A stretch of 64,000 bases of DNA from Schaedlerella glycyrrhizinilytica_A (GTDB taxonomy: Bacteria; Bacillota; Clostridia; Lachnospirales; Lachnospiraceae). The position numbers and the translations under genes are program-made. The stretch lies in the NCBI RefSeq assembly GCF_042852765.1, contig NZ_AP031414.1; one strand, 5' to 3'. This document shows positions 1-9,322 of this stretch, piece after piece (position 1 is the stretch's first letter; each line of letters begins with the position of its first letter). Under the pieces are notes generated by a model, which was not told the DNA's origin, ran no database searches, and saw nothing but the letters and a program-made list of their open reading frames with translations.

Positions 1-507
1 AACCGCCGGGTATTCAATGAACTGGGACCGGATGCGGGAATCGACTGCATCAACAATTTTGCGCCGTCTTCCGAGATGGCAGATTACCTGAACGGACTGG
101 CTGAGACGGACGAGCTTCCGAAGACGATTCTTTACTCACTGAACCCGACAGACAACGCTTCCATCGGAACGATCATCGGATGCTTCCAGGATTCTTCCTG
201 CATCGGAAAGATCCAGCAGGGAAGCGGCTGGTGGTTCAATGACAATAAGACCGGAATGATCGAGCAGATGACTTCCCTTGCGAATCTGGGACTTCTCGGC
301 AACTTTGTCGGAATGCTGACTGATTCCAGAAGCTTCCTTTCTTATACAAGACATGAATATTTCCGCCGCATCCTGTGCGAGCTGATCGGAGGATGGGTAG
401 AAAACGGAGAGTATCCGGAAGATTACAAGGCATTGGAGAAGATCGTAAAAGGAATTTCCTATAACAATGCGGTAAGATATTTCGGATTTGATCTGGAAAA
501 GAAATAG
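1..507 (+). CDS. uxaC: Glucuronate isomerase, C-terminal part
   Basis: The reading frame is open from the first base and gives 168 residues, so the 5' part of the gene (roughly 300 residues of a family near 470) lies left of the window. UxaC converts D-glucuronate to D-fructuronate (and D-galacturonate to D-tagaturonate) in the cytoplasm, the first step of hexuronate catabolism. The segments SGWWFNDNKTGMIEQM and FVGMLTDSRSFLSYTRHEYF are highly characteristic of the family C-terminus. A GH2 glycosidase and a GPH (glycoside-pentoside-hexuronide) symporter lie about 1.5 kb downstream, which fits a glucuronide-use locus. A convergent AraC gene follows. Confidence 0.93.
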   Translation, partial: NRRVFNELGPDAGIDCINNFAPSSEMADYLNGLAETDELPKTILYSLNPTDNASIGTIIGCFQDSSCIGKIQQGSGWWFNDNKTGMIEQMTSLANLGLLGNFVGMLTDSRSFLSYTRHEYFRRILCELIGGWVENGEYPEDYKALEKIVKGISYNNAVRYFGFDLEKK

Positions 508-519
508 ACGATTCCAAAC

Positions 520-566
520 AGGGGCGATCGCTTCACGATTTATCAATCATGAAAGCAACCGCCCCT
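520..566. terminator. Probable bidirectional terminator between uxaC and the AraC gene
   Basis: AGGGGCG at 520-526 pairs with CGCCCCT at 560-566, and GC-containing bases next to both arms extend the stem imperfectly. It sits between the convergent uxaC and AraC stop codons. Neither side has a strong T-run, so termination is inferred from position and structure. Confidence 0.45.
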
Positions 567-599
567 CAAATCTTCGCACATCCGGGAGATTTTAAGAAA

Positions 600-1826
600 T
601 TAAGAAATCCCATCCCGATATTCTTTCGGTGTTTTCCCTACATACTTCTTGAAAATCTTTGTAAAATAATTGACATCCGGAATCCCGCAGTACTGCGCGA
701 TCGTCTGGATCTGCATACTGCTGGAATTGAGGAGGAACAGCGCGTGTTCCACCCGTTTCTTGTTGACGTAATCGGTCAGTGTCTGCCCGGTTTCTTTTTT
801 AAATAAGGTAGAAAGATAGCTGGCATTGACGTTGAGGAGCGCTGCCTGTGTCTTCAGGCTTAAGTCTGCGGTCAGATCGGAGTCGATCCGGACAAGCACT
901 TTCTGGATCAGCAGAGAATAGCCTTTCATGGAATGATTTTTTACAAGCAGACAGTATTTATGCACCATCTCTTTTTGGAGCGCAACCGCATTTTCCGGTG
1001 TGCTGATCTGCTCGATCTGGCGCGCAAAACGTGAGGAAAGGCTGTCAATGTGGAGCGGATGTACAGATCCGGCTTCGGCGCCTTTCCGGAGCAGTGTATT
1101 TAAAATGATCGTATAGTTTTTCAGACTCCGGATCGGGTCGGCGCTCCGTTTTTCCATCCGCAGTATATTGTTGTTTCCCATCATCATCTCGGCTTTTTGC
1201 ACCAGTCCCTGCGAAACGGCATGAATCATGTTATTTTCCTGTGCATAACGATCTTCCAGACGATGCATGGATAAAAAGGCTTCTTCCGGTTCCTGAAAAT
1301 CCGGTCGTGATGCGACAGGCTCTATATTATCGGAAAGACGGCGTTCGATTGTTTCTACAGAAAAGCTTTCTATACTTCCGTAAAGCTTCTCGCAGAAAGT
1401 TGAGATGATCGCAAACAAGGTATTTTCATCCGAGTGAAGTGGAAGATCGCTGTAATAACGGTGGAACTGGGAAAACTGCCGGGGAGACAGCGACAATTTT
1501 TCGGCTAGTTTTAACACCATTTGTTCGGTGATCTCCGTATAAGTAAAAGGACCGATCACGAGGTATTTGGAGGGCGTTGTCTCGGGAAGCGCAAAAAGAA
1601 GATAGTTGCACAAATATTCGTCTTTGATCCGAAATACCGTGTTTTCTTTCAAAGGTTCCTCGAACAGAGACAGTGTTTTCTGATAATCCGGTTCTTTGTA
1701 TAACATTCTGCGCAGACCGAAGTCCAGTTCCGGAGGTTCGGAAGTTGGATATTCGATGATGTTGACCGGCAGATGGAGATTTTTCATCAGAGAACATAAA
1801 AAATTCAATTCTGTATCATAATACAT
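600..1826 (-). CDS. AraC-family transcriptional regulator
   Basis: A 408-residue cytoplasmic regulator. The last 100 residues form a typical AraC double helix-turn-helix, with segments such as LLNVNASYLSTLFKKETGQT and YCGIPDVNYFTKIFKKYVGK. The N-terminal 300 residues match no cupin or receiver domain that I recognise and are presumably the effector or dimerisation part. The ATG at 1826 is chosen over the upstream one at 1874 because AGAGG lies at proper spacing before it. The gene is divergent from the GH2/GPH operon across about 240 bases of AT-rich DNA, so it is probably that operon's regulator. The inducer is unknown. Confidence 0.85.
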   Translation of the reverse strand: MYYDTELNFLCSLMKNLHLPVNIIEYPTSEPPELDFGLRRMLYKEPDYQKTLSLFEEPLKENTVFRIKDEYLCNYLLFALPETTPSKYLVIGPFTYTEITEQMVLKLAEKLSLSPRQFSQFHRYYSDLPLHSDENTLFAIISTFCEKLYGSIESFSVETIERRLSDNIEPVASRPDFQEPEEAFLSMHRLEDRYAQENNMIHAVSQGLVQKAEMMMGNNNILRMEKRSADPIRSLKNYTIILNTLLRKGAEAGSVHPLHIDSLSSRFARQIEQISTPENAVALQKEMVHKYCLLVKNHSMKGYSLLIQKVLVRIDSDLTADLSLKTQAALLNVNASYLSTLFKKETGQTLTDYVNKKRVEHALFLLNSSSMQIQTIAQYCGIPDVNYFTKIFKKYVGKTPKEYRDGIS

Positions 1827-2062
1827 AAATAGCCTCTTTCTGGAAATTATCGTTAATGATGTAACAAAATACAATTTATGGAATCGTAAGATTCTTTTTT
1901 ATTATCGTACAATTTTTAGATGGATGCAAGACATAATAAAAAAAATACGAATAAATGCAAAAAAAATTCTAACGTAAAAAGCAGGATTTCTATTAATATA
2001 TGAATATAAGAGCTGTGACCCGAGCAATAGGGCAACGGCAGCAGCGAAGAAGGAGGAACAAT

Positions 2063-4330
2063 ATGCGCAATATCATCAACTTAAACAAAGACTGGAAGTT
2101 TATCCAGAAAGATGCGGGATTGCCGAACAGCCTGCCGACAGACTGGACAAGCGTGGATCTTCCGCATACATGGAATGCGGTGGACGGTCACGACGGAAAC
2201 GGAAGCTTTGACCGCGGAACATACTGGTATGCAAAGACATTTGCGACGCCAAAACAGGCATTTGGCGGAAACCGTGTATTTGTTGAGATCCTTGCAGCAG
2301 GACAGCAGGCGACGGTATATGTCAACGGAACAGAAGTTGTGTATCATGAGGGCGGATATTCCACATTCCGCGCCGACGTTACAGATCTCTGCAAAGAGGA
2401 TGGCGAGAATCTTCTGGTCGTTGCCTGCAGTAATGAGCGAAAAGAGAGCGTGTATCCGCAGTCTGCAGACTTCACGTTTTACGGAGGGCTGTACCGCGGC
2501 GTGAACATCATCAGCGTGCCGGACGCGCATTTCGATCTGGAATATTATGGAGGTCCGGGAATCCAGGTGACGCCGACACCGTGTGACTGCGGCGGCGCAA
2601 TGTTTGACATCGTAACGTATACAAAAGGAATTGATGAGAATTTCACAGTGCTCTATTCCATCTGTGATGCAGAAGGCAAGGAAGTAGCAGGCGGATGCCG
2701 TCCGGCAGACGATACAAAGATCAAATTGTTTGTTCCGGATGCGAAGAAATGGGAAATCGATGATCCGTACCTGTATACAGTAACAGCGCTTCTTCAGAGA
2801 AGAAACGAAGCGTTTGACGAGGTGAGCGCGCGTGTCGGAGTGAGAAGTTTCTCCTGCGATCCGGATAAAGGATTTATCATCAACGGAAAAGAGACACCGC
2901 TTCGCGGAGTGAGCCGTCATCAAGATATGCTTTACAAAGGAAATGCGCTGAGTAAAGCAGATCATTACCACGATGCAGAGCTGATCAAAGAACTGGGCGC
3001 CAACACGATTCGTCTGGCACATTATCAGCACAATCAGTATTTCTATGATGCGTGTGATGAGATGGGATTTGTGGTATGGGCAGAGATTCCGTTCATCAGT
3101 GTAATGAACAAAGATCCGGAAGCACATCAGAACTGCATCAGTCAGATGAAAGAACTGATCATCCAGAATTACAATCATCCGTCGATCTGTTTCTGGGGAA
3201 TCTCCAACGAGATCCTGATCGGTGGAATTTCCGAACAGCTGGTTGAGAATCACAAAGAACTGAACGAACTTGTAAAGGAACTGGATCCGACGAGACTGAC
3301 AACGATCGCTCATGTAAGTATGACTCCGATCGAGAGTCCGCTTCATCATATCACGGATGTGATCAGCTATAACCATTACTTCGGATGGTATGGCGGAAAG
3401 ATGGAAGAAAACGGACCGTGGATGGATAACTTCCACAAAGTACATCCGGATCTTTGCCTGGGACTTTCCGAGTATGGCTGTGAAGGAATCGTTACTTATC
3501 ACGGACCAAACCCGGCATGTAAAGATTACAGTGAGGAATATCAGGCGCTTTACCATGAGCACATGGCGAAGATGCTGGAGGAACGCCCGTGGATCTGGTC
3601 TTCTCATGTATGGAATATGTTTGACTTCGGCTGTGCTGCCCGTGATGAAGGCGGTGTTGCGGGACGCAACAACAAAGGTCTTGTGACGATGGACCGCAAG
3701 ACAAAGAAAGACAGCTATTATATTTACAAAGCATACTGGAATAAAGCGCCGATGGTGCACATCTGCGGAAGAAGATATGCACAGCGTGCAGGCGAGACGA
3801 CGGAAATCCGCGTATATTCCAACCAGCCGACGGTTACACTGTACTTAAACGGAGAAAAAGCAGAAGAGAAGAGTGCGGAGAAAGTCTTCGTATTTACTGT
3901 GGCGCTTGCAGAGGGACAGAACATCGTTGTTGCAGAGGCTGGCGGTGTAAAAGACAGTATTACACTGGAAAAAGTAGAAAAAGAGCCGGAGATCTATGTA
4001 CTTCCGGAAGTCAACGAACGGGCTGAGGGCGTTGCAAACTGGTTCAGCACGGTCGGAGAAATGGATCTGAAAGCTCCGATGGAATTTCCGGAAGGAAAAT
4101 ACAACATCCACTGTACAATGGAAGAGATTGCAGAATCTCCGGAAGCGCTGGCAGTGCTTACCGAGGCAGTGAAACTGGCGATGAACATGAAAGTCACTCC
4201 GGGCGCCGGCATGTGGGATATGATGAAAGGAATGACGCCGGAGCGGATCGGTCAGATGGCAGGAAATATGATCCCGGAGGGATTTATAGAGAGTCTGAAC
4301 CTGAAACTGACAAAGATTGAGAAGAAATAA
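2063..4330 (+). CDS. GH2 glycosidase (beta-glucuronidase or beta-galactosidase type)
   Basis: A 755-residue glycoside hydrolase family 2 protein. The order is an N-terminal sugar-binding jelly roll (DLPHTWNAVDGHDG, DRGTYWYAK), an Ig-like domain, and a TIM barrel with acid/base Glu383 in FWGISNEIL and nucleophile Glu470 in GLSEYGCEG. A C-terminal extension of about 100 residues follows. The NNK stretch at 536-538 satisfies the N-x-K signature of beta-glucuronidases, but related galactosidases carry NDK there, so it is not decisive. No signal peptide is seen, so it acts inside the cell on imported glycosides. The start at 2063 follows AGGAGG. It is co-directional with the GPH symporter, and uxaC upstream favours a glucuronide substrate. 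Confidence 0.88.
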   Translation: MRNIINLNKDWKFIQKDAGLPNSLPTDWTSVDLPHTWNAVDGHDGNGSFDRGTYWYAKTFATPKQAFGGNRVFVEILAAGQQATVYVNGTEVVYHEGGYSTFRADVTDLCKEDGENLLVVACSNERKESVYPQSADFTFYGGLYRGVNIISVPDAHFDLEYYGGPGIQVTPTPCDCGGAMFDIVTYTKGIDENFTVLYSICDAEGKEVAGGCRPADDTKIKLFVPDAKKWEIDDPYLYTVTALLQRRNEAFDEVSARVGVRSFSCDPDKGFIINGKETPLRGVSRHQDMLYKGNALSKADHYHDAELIKELGANTIRLAHYQHNQYFYDACDEMGFVVWAEIPFISVMNKDPEAHQNCISQMKELIIQNYNHPSICFWGISNEILIGGISEQLVENHKELNELVKELDPTRLTTIAHVSMTPIESPLHHITDVISYNHYFGWYGGKMEENGPWMDNFHKVHPDLCLGLSEYGCEGIVTYHGPNPACKDYSEEYQALYHEHMAKMLEERPWIWSSHVWNMFDFGCAARDEGGVAGRNNKGLVTMDRKTKKDSYYIYKAYWNKAPMVHICGRRYAQRAGETTEIRVYSNQPTVTLYLNGEKAEEKSAEKVFVFTVALAEGQNIVVAEAGGVKDSITLEKVEKEPEIYVLPEVNERAEGVANWFSTVGEMDLKAPMEFPEGKYNIHCTMEEIAESPEALAVLTEAVKLAMNMKVTPGAGMWDMMKGMTPERIGQMAGNMIPEGFIESLNLKLTKIEKK

Positions 4331-4363
4331 GCAAAGGAAGCATAAGAGTTTCAGATAAACTTG

Positions 4364-4395
4364 CGGAGTGTGCAAAATGTTTTTTGGACACTCCG
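4364..4395 (+). other. Hairpin between the GH2 and symporter genes
   Basis: CGGAGTGT at 4364-4371 pairs perfectly with ACACTCCG at 4388-4395. No T-run follows, so it is more likely an mRNA-stabilising or expression-balancing hairpin inside the operon than a full terminator. Confidence 0.4.
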
Positions 4396-4427
4396 GGAAT
4401 CAGAGAGTAGAGAAAAGGAGAGTTTAT

Positions 4428-5816
4428 ATGGCTACGAATACAAAGAAATTTGGTATGGTCGATAAACTGGGATATATGTTCGGTGACTTCGGTAACGATT
4501 TAACGTTCATTCTTTCCAGTATGATGCTGATGAAATTCTATTCAGACGTTATGGGAGTTTCCGTAGCGTTAGTCGGAACTATGATGATGGTTGCACGTTT
4601 TGTGGATGCGTTCACAGACGTGGCGATGGGACAGATTGTAGACAGAAGCCGTCCGGGCAAGAAGGGTAAATTCCTTCCGTGGATCCGCAGAATGTGCGGA
4701 CCGGTTGCAGTCGCATCGTTCTTGATGTATGCGTCTTGGTTCGCGGATATGCCGATGGGATTTAAGATCGGCTGGATGTTCGTGACATATCTGCTTTGGG
4801 GAAGTGTTTTCTATACAAGTATCAACATTCCATACGGTTCTATGGCATCTGCACTTTCCGCAGATCCGAAAGAACGTGCACAGTTGTCCAGCTTCCGTAC
4901 GATCGGGGCGACTATTGCAGGATCGGTTATCGGTATTGTCCTTCCGTTGATCGTATACTATCAGGATGAAGCAGGAAATCAGATTCTTTCCGGACCGAAG
5001 ACAACTCTGGCAGCAGGAATCTTTTCTGTCGGAGCAGTTATCTGCTACCTGCTTTGTTACTTTATGTCAACAGAGCGTGTGAAAGTAGAACAGAAAACAG
5101 AGAAGTTTAACTTCAAGGAACTGGTCAAAGGTCTGGTAACAAACAAAGCGCTGGTGGGTATCGTAATCTGCTCTATCTTGATGCTGCTTGTACAGCTTAC
5201 AATGCAGTCTATGTCAACTTACGTATACCCGAACTATTTCGGTAATGTGCAGGCACAGTCGGTTGCCGGCGTGGTAGGTCTTGTAATGACCCTTCTGCTT
5301 TCTACGGTGGTTGTAAAACTTCAGGTGAAGATGGGAAGAAAAGAACTGGCGATCGCAGGTTCCTTGTTTGGCGCAGTGATCTTCTTCATCACATGGCTGA
5401 CACATACAAAGAATGCATGGCTCTATGTTGGTCTGTATGCATTGGCTTATCTTGGACTGGCTGCATTCTCCCTGATCTGCTGGGCGATGATCACAGACGT
5501 TATCGATGACACAGAGGTTCGTACAGGAGAACGTTCCGACGGAACGATCTATGCCGTATATTCTTTTGCAAGAAAACTTGGTCAGGCAGCATCTGCCGGT
5601 GTGACCGGAGCCCTGCTTGGTCTGATCGGATATTCGGCAGAAACCGCATTTGAGCCGGCAGTTACCGAAGGAATCTTCAATCTGGCTTGTCTGATCCCGA
5701 CAGGTGGATTTATCCTTCTGGCAGCAGCGTTGTGGTTCTTCTATCCGCTGAACAAAAAACGTGTAGAAGACAATGCGAAAATCCTTGCTGAGAAAGCAGA
5801 AAAAGCAAACAAATAA
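4428..5816 (+). CDS. GPH-family sugar:cation symporter
   Basis: A 462-residue, roughly 12-helix inner-membrane carrier of the glycoside-pentoside-hexuronide:cation symporter family (the MelB/GusB/XynP group). Family marks are KLGYMFGDFGNDL at the N-terminus, the DAFTDVAMGQIVDR loop, and WAMITDVIDDTEVRTGERSDG before the last helices. The start at 4428 follows AAAGGAG; a longer in-frame start at 4368 has no such site. It follows the GH2 gene with a hairpin between them, so it probably imports that enzyme's substrate together with Na+ or H+. Two further GPH carriers occur at 30747 and 39850. Confidence 0.9.
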   Translation: MATNTKKFGMVDKLGYMFGDFGNDLTFILSSMMLMKFYSDVMGVSVALVGTMMMVARFVDAFTDVAMGQIVDRSRPGKKGKFLPWIRRMCGPVAVASFLMYASWFADMPMGFKIGWMFVTYLLWGSVFYTSINIPYGSMASALSADPKERAQLSSFRTIGATIAGSVIGIVLPLIVYYQDEAGNQILSGPKTTLAAGIFSVGAVICYLLCYFMSTERVKVEQKTEKFNFKELVKGLVTNKALVGIVICSILMLLVQLTMQSMSTYVYPNYFGNVQAQSVAGVVGLVMTLLLSTVVVKLQVKMGRKELAIAGSLFGAVIFFITWLTHTKNAWLYVGLYALAYLGLAAFSLICWAMITDVIDDTEVRTGERSDGTIYAVYSFARKLGQAASAGVTGALLGLIGYSAETAFEPAVTEGIFNLACLIPTGGFILLAAALWFFYPLNKKRVEDNAKILAEKAEKANK

Positions 5817-5833
5817 ATTGAATTTGTAAAATA

Positions 5834-5897
5834 ATAAAAAGCGTTCCTTTTGGAAAATGATACTGTTGGGTATGTTCTGAAAGGAAAGCTTTTTTAT
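5834..5897 (+). terminator. Rho-independent terminator after the GH2-GPH operon
   Basis: A run AAAAAGCGTTCCTTTT near 5835-5851 pairs imperfectly with AAAGGAAAGCTTTTTT near 5880-5895, ending in a T-rich tract. It also lies just past the stop of the convergent aldo/keto reductase gene. Confidence 0.65.
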
Positions 5898-5907
5898 TTT
5901 TGCCGTA

Positions 5908-6912
5908 CTATTTCTTTTCGCCGAGCAGGATCGTATTTTTCGGAGGATTCCGGTCAATGGCTCCGACAATGCGATGCGGAACATAAGGTTCTTCCAGATA
6001 GGAAAGGTCTTCCGCGCTTAATGTGATGGCAAATGCGCCTGCTGCATCGTCTAAGTAGTGAGTTTTTGTCGCGCCGATGATAGGAGAAGCGACTCCTTTT
6101 GCCCACTGCCAGGCGATTGCAATCTGAGGCATCGTGCAGTGATATTTCTCCGCAAGTTCCGCCACTCGTTTTACAATGTGCATATCCTGTACTTCTGTGG
6201 AATCATATTTTCCCATGGCAACCTGGTCGGTACCGGATCTCAAAGAATTGGATTTCCACTGGGCTCTTGCAAGATGACCGGCGGCAAGCGGGCTGTAAGG
6301 CATCAGGGAAACGTTCATTTGCCTGCAGATGGGGAGCAGTTCCCGTTCATCTTCCCGGTAAAGCAGGTTGTAATGATTTTCCATAACAGAAAACGGCGTC
6401 CATCCATGCTCTCTGGCTGTCGACTGCATGTTATAAAATTGGTAGCCGTACATGGCAGATGCGCCAAGCGCACGGACTTTTCCGACCTTGACAAGTTCAT
6501 GGAGCGCTTCCATTGTTTCTTCGATCGGGGTGTCATAGTCAAAACGGTGTATGATGTAAAGGTCAAGATAATCGGTGCCAAGTCTTGCGAGTGTCTTGTC
6601 GATTTCCCTCGCGATCGCTTTTTTTGAGAGCCTGTCCTCGTTAAAATAAACTTTTGATGCGATCACAACGTTTTCTCTTGCGGTATGTTTTTTCAAAATC
6701 TTGCCGAGATATTCTTCACTCGTTCCGGCAGAATAGCAGTTCGCCGTATCAAAGAAATTGTATCCGAGTTCCAGCGCATGACAAATGATTTTTTCGCTTT
6801 CCTGTTCATTCAGTGTCCAGTCGTGCATCGTTCCGGCTTCTCCGAAACTCATGCAGCCGATACATAGCTTTGATACTTCGATGTCGGTATTTCCTAATTT
6901 CGTGTATTCCAT
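5908..6912 (-). CDS. Aldo/keto reductase
   Basis: A 334-residue NAD(P)H-dependent aldo/keto reductase of the YajO/Gsp69 (voltage-gated K+ channel beta-like) type. The catalytic Asp and Tyr are in DTANCYSAGTSEEYLG, the Lys is in VIASKV and the His is in IIHRFD. SPIIGATKTHYLDDA near the C-terminus is the NADP-binding segment. It is cytoplasmic, and the substrate cannot be read from sequence. The ATG at 6912 follows GGAGG; the upstream in-frame codons to 6954 overlap the flavodoxin gene and look non-coding. It is second in a two-gene operon, 16 bases after the flavodoxin stop. Confidence 0.9.
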   Translation of the reverse strand: MEYTKLGNTDIEVSKLCIGCMSFGEAGTMHDWTLNEQESEKIICHALELGYNFFDTANCYSAGTSEEYLGKILKKHTARENVVIASKVYFNEDRLSKKAIAREIDKTLARLGTDYLDLYIIHRFDYDTPIEETMEALHELVKVGKVRALGASAMYGYQFYNMQSTAREHGWTPFSVMENHYNLLYREDERELLPICRQMNVSLMPYSPLAAGHLARAQWKSNSLRSGTDQVAMGKYDSTEVQDMHIVKRVAELAEKYHCTMPQIAIAWQWAKGVASPIIGATKTHYLDDAAGAFAITLSAEDLSYLEEPYVPHRIVGAIDRNPPKNTILLGEKK

Positions 6913-6928
6913 AAATGATGCCTCCGAT

Positions 6929-7399
6929 TTAAAAGGACTGGATCCATTCTTCAATTTCTTTTTTGGACATATGATTGCATAATTTTCCGTCGGTTAAAAT
7001 GGCGTCCGGTGCGGAAAACTGAATCTCTTTTTTGGTATTTCCAAATCCGCTGCCGCCGGATGTGGCGAACAGTATGATTTTCTTTCCGGAAAAATCGTAA
7101 GATTCCAGAAATGTATTGATGATCGTCGGTGCGACATACCACCAGATCGGAAAACCGAGGAAAATTTTATCGTAGTGTTCCAAAGAAAGGTTAGAACCTG
7201 CCAGTTCAGGTCGATATGTTTTGTCTTTCATCTCCATACTGCTGCGGGAGTGATTGTCCATCCAGTCCAGATCAGAGGCAGAATACGGAATCTTGGGCAG
7301 AATTTCGTAAAGGTCAGCATTTGCTGCCGAGGCGATCAGTTCCGCGGTTTTCTTTGTTGTTCCGGTGGCGCTGAAAAAAGCAACTAATGATTTGTTCAT
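6929..7399 (-). CDS. Flavodoxin
   Basis: A 156-residue flavodoxin-fold protein. SATGTTKKTAELIA is the FMN phosphate loop, IFLGFPIWWYVAP is the W-containing isoalloxazine loop, and FATSGGSGFG is the third flavin contact. It resembles the flavodoxins often annotated beside aldo/keto reductases and probably carries electrons in the cytoplasm. The start at 7399 follows AGGAGG. A palindromic repeat copy (7429-7472) sits in its leader, and a promoter (TATAAT at 7501-7496, TAGACA at 7525-7520 on the minus strand) lies further upstream, so the repeat should be transcribed as 5' UTR. Confidence 0.9.
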   Translation of the reverse strand: MNKSLVAFFSATGTTKKTAELIASAANADLYEILPKIPYSASDLDWMDNHSRSSMEMKDKTYRPELAGSNLSLEHYDKIFLGFPIWWYVAPTIINTFLESYDFSGKKIILFATSGGSGFGNTKKEIQFSAPDAILTDGKLCNHMSKKEIEEWIQSF

Positions 7400-7428
7400 A
7401 ATTCGATCCTCCTGTTTTGGAAATAGGT

Positions 7429-7472
7429 TAGCGTCGGTGTACAAGGCGTAGTTTTTCTTGTACACTGACACA
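7429..7472. repeat. Palindromic intergenic repeat, copy 1
   Basis: TAGCGTCGGTGTACAAGG at 7429-7446 is inverted as CTTGTACACTGACA at 7457-7470, with a 10-base loop. It belongs to a family seen at six other intergenic places in the window. Here it lies in the flavodoxin leader. Confidence 0.8.
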
Positions 7473-7495
7473 AAGCAGACTTTAACTGCAAATTT

Positions 7496-7525
7496 ATTAT
7501 AGTATACATATAATTGAAATGTCTA
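7496..7525 (-). promoter_or_regulatory. Promoter for flavodoxin-aldo/keto reductase operon
   Basis: On the minus strand TAGACA (7525-7520), an 18-base spacer and TATAAT (7501-7496) form a plausible sigma-A promoter about 95 bases before the flavodoxin start. Confidence 0.5.
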
Positions 7526-7715
7526 ATACTTATAAAAAATATAAAATCATGCCTGAAAGGCATAAATATTTTGGATAAATCTGCTGACTGCGGGGGACAA
7601 AGGATGTTTCGATTCCATGCCCTGTACCGGAAAAAATACTTGTAAAATCAATAAAATTCGCTTACAATGTACTCGACAATTTAATAATGAAGGTTATTTG
7701 AAGAAGGAGACGAAC

Positions 7716-9260
7716 ATGAAAAGAAGAATGAGAAGTGTTCTTTTGGTGGTTACACTGGCGGTTTCTGTTGCACTGAGCGGATGTTCAGGTGACAAGAAGA
7801 CGACAGAGTCTGCAACGGAGAATGAACTTTCCAAAAACCCGGTCGAAGGCGGGAGTATCAAAGTTGGTATCTCTCAGGACTTGGACAGTCTTGACCCTCA
7901 TAAGGCAGTAGCGGCAGGAACAAAAGAGGTTTTATTTAACATTTTTGAAGGTCTGGTAAAACCGGACAGCGATGGGAATTTAGTGGAAGCTGTGGCGGAT
8001 TCCTATGAGATTTCAGAGGATGCGAAAGTGTATACATTTACTTTGCGCGACGGTGTGAAATTTCACAATGGCAATGAAGTGACAGCGGAAGATGTTAAAT
8101 ATTCAATTGAGCGATGCGCCGATACGTCAAATGGGGATCCATTGGTATCGGCGTATTCTATTATCGAGAGCGTGAACATTCTCGATGAAAATACGGTGGA
8201 GATCCGTCTGACAGAGCCGGATACGGAGTTTCTCTCCTATATGACGACAGCGATCATACCAAAGGACAATGCCGATTTGGAAACCAATCCAATCGGAACC
8301 GGACCGTTTCGTTATGTGTCAAGAAGCCCGCAGGAAAATGTGATCCTTGCAAAAAATGAGGATTACTGGGGAGAAAAGGCACATCTGGATCAGGTGGAAT
8401 TTAAGATCGTGTCCGACGCCGATATGCTGGTGACCAATTTAAAAGGCGGTTCCATCGATATGGCGATGCGGCTGACGACAACACAGGCGGCGGAACTGAC
8501 GGAGGGATTCCATATGGAAGAGGGTACGATGAATCTGGTACAGGCATTGTATCTGAATAACGAGGCAGAGCCGCTGAATAATGAAAAAGTGCGGCAGGCG
8601 CTCTGCTATGCGATCGATCCGGATGAGATCATGGCGATGATGGCAGACGGAAAAGGAGTCCGGGTCGGAACAAGTATGTATCCGGGGCTGAAAAAATATT
8701 ACGATGAATCGTATGCGACTTATTATGAGCAGGATTACGAGAAAGCGAAAAAGCTTCTGAAAGAGGCCGGGTATCCGGATGGATTTGATCTGGAGATCAC
8801 AGTCAGCTCAGCGGATCAGCCGCATATCGATACCGCGCAGGTGATCGTGGAAGAATTGAAAAATATCGGAGTGAACGCAACGATCAAACCGATCGAGTGG
8901 GAGACCTGGCTGGAAGAAGTTTATGCCAACCGGGATTTTGAATCGACGGTTGTCGGTGTCGATGCGACCACGCTATCCGCAAGGGCGATGCTGGAGCGGT
9001 TTACATCCGATGCGAGCGGCAATTTTATCAATTTTAAAGATGCAGAATATGACGATCTTTTTGCAAAAGCGGTTTCTGAGACAAATGAAGAAGAACAAGT
9101 GCGTCTTTATAAGGAATTGGAAGGTATTTTGGCGGAAAAAGCAGCGAATGTCTATATTCAGGATCTTGCCAATCTGGTTGCGGTAAGCGATAAGTTTGAC
9201 GGATATACCTTTTATCCGTTATATGTGCAGGATATGGCAAAAATTTATGCGGTAGAGTAG
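7716..9260 (+). CDS. Peptide-type ABC transporter substrate-binding lipoprotein
   Basis: A 514-residue family 5 solute-binding protein (the DppA/OppA/NikA group). A basic, hydrophobic signal peptide ends in the lipobox LSGC with Cys23 as the lipidated residue, so the mature protein is tethered outside the membrane. The mature part shows ISQDLDSLDPHKA and YTFTLRDGVKFHNGNEVTAEDVKYS, classic for the family. The ligand (oligopeptide, nickel or glycan) cannot be told from sequence. The start at 7716 follows AAGGAG; the 33 upstream in-frame codons look like leader. It heads a five-gene transporter operon running to 12640. Confidence 0.92.
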   Translation: MKRRMRSVLLVVTLAVSVALSGCSGDKKTTESATENELSKNPVEGGSIKVGISQDLDSLDPHKAVAAGTKEVLFNIFEGLVKPDSDGNLVEAVADSYEISEDAKVYTFTLRDGVKFHNGNEVTAEDVKYSIERCADTSNGDPLVSAYSIIESVNILDENTVEIRLTEPDTEFLSYMTTAIIPKDNADLETNPIGTGPFRYVSRSPQENVILAKNEDYWGEKAHLDQVEFKIVSDADMLVTNLKGGSIDMAMRLTTTQAAELTEGFHMEEGTMNLVQALYLNNEAEPLNNEKVRQALCYAIDPDEIMAMMADGKGVRVGTSMYPGLKKYYDESYATYYEQDYEKAKKLLKEAGYPDGFDLEITVSSADQPHIDTAQVIVEELKNIGVNATIKPIEWETWLEEVYANRDFESTVVGVDATTLSARAMLERFTSDASGNFINFKDAEYDDLFAKAVSETNEEEQVRLYKELEGILAEKAANVYIQDLANLVAVSDKFDGYTFYPLYVQDMAKIYAVE

Positions 9261-9322
9261 AGAATAAAGCCGATAGGGAAGCAAAATAGAAATGAAAAAA
9301 TGAAGAATGCAGGGAGGCAGGT

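Noticed and set aside
2081..3760. 559-codon open frame on the minus strand
   Set aside because: It lies antisense to the well-supported GH2 gene, is rich in Cys/His/Ile from reversed codons and has no ribosome binding site or family match.
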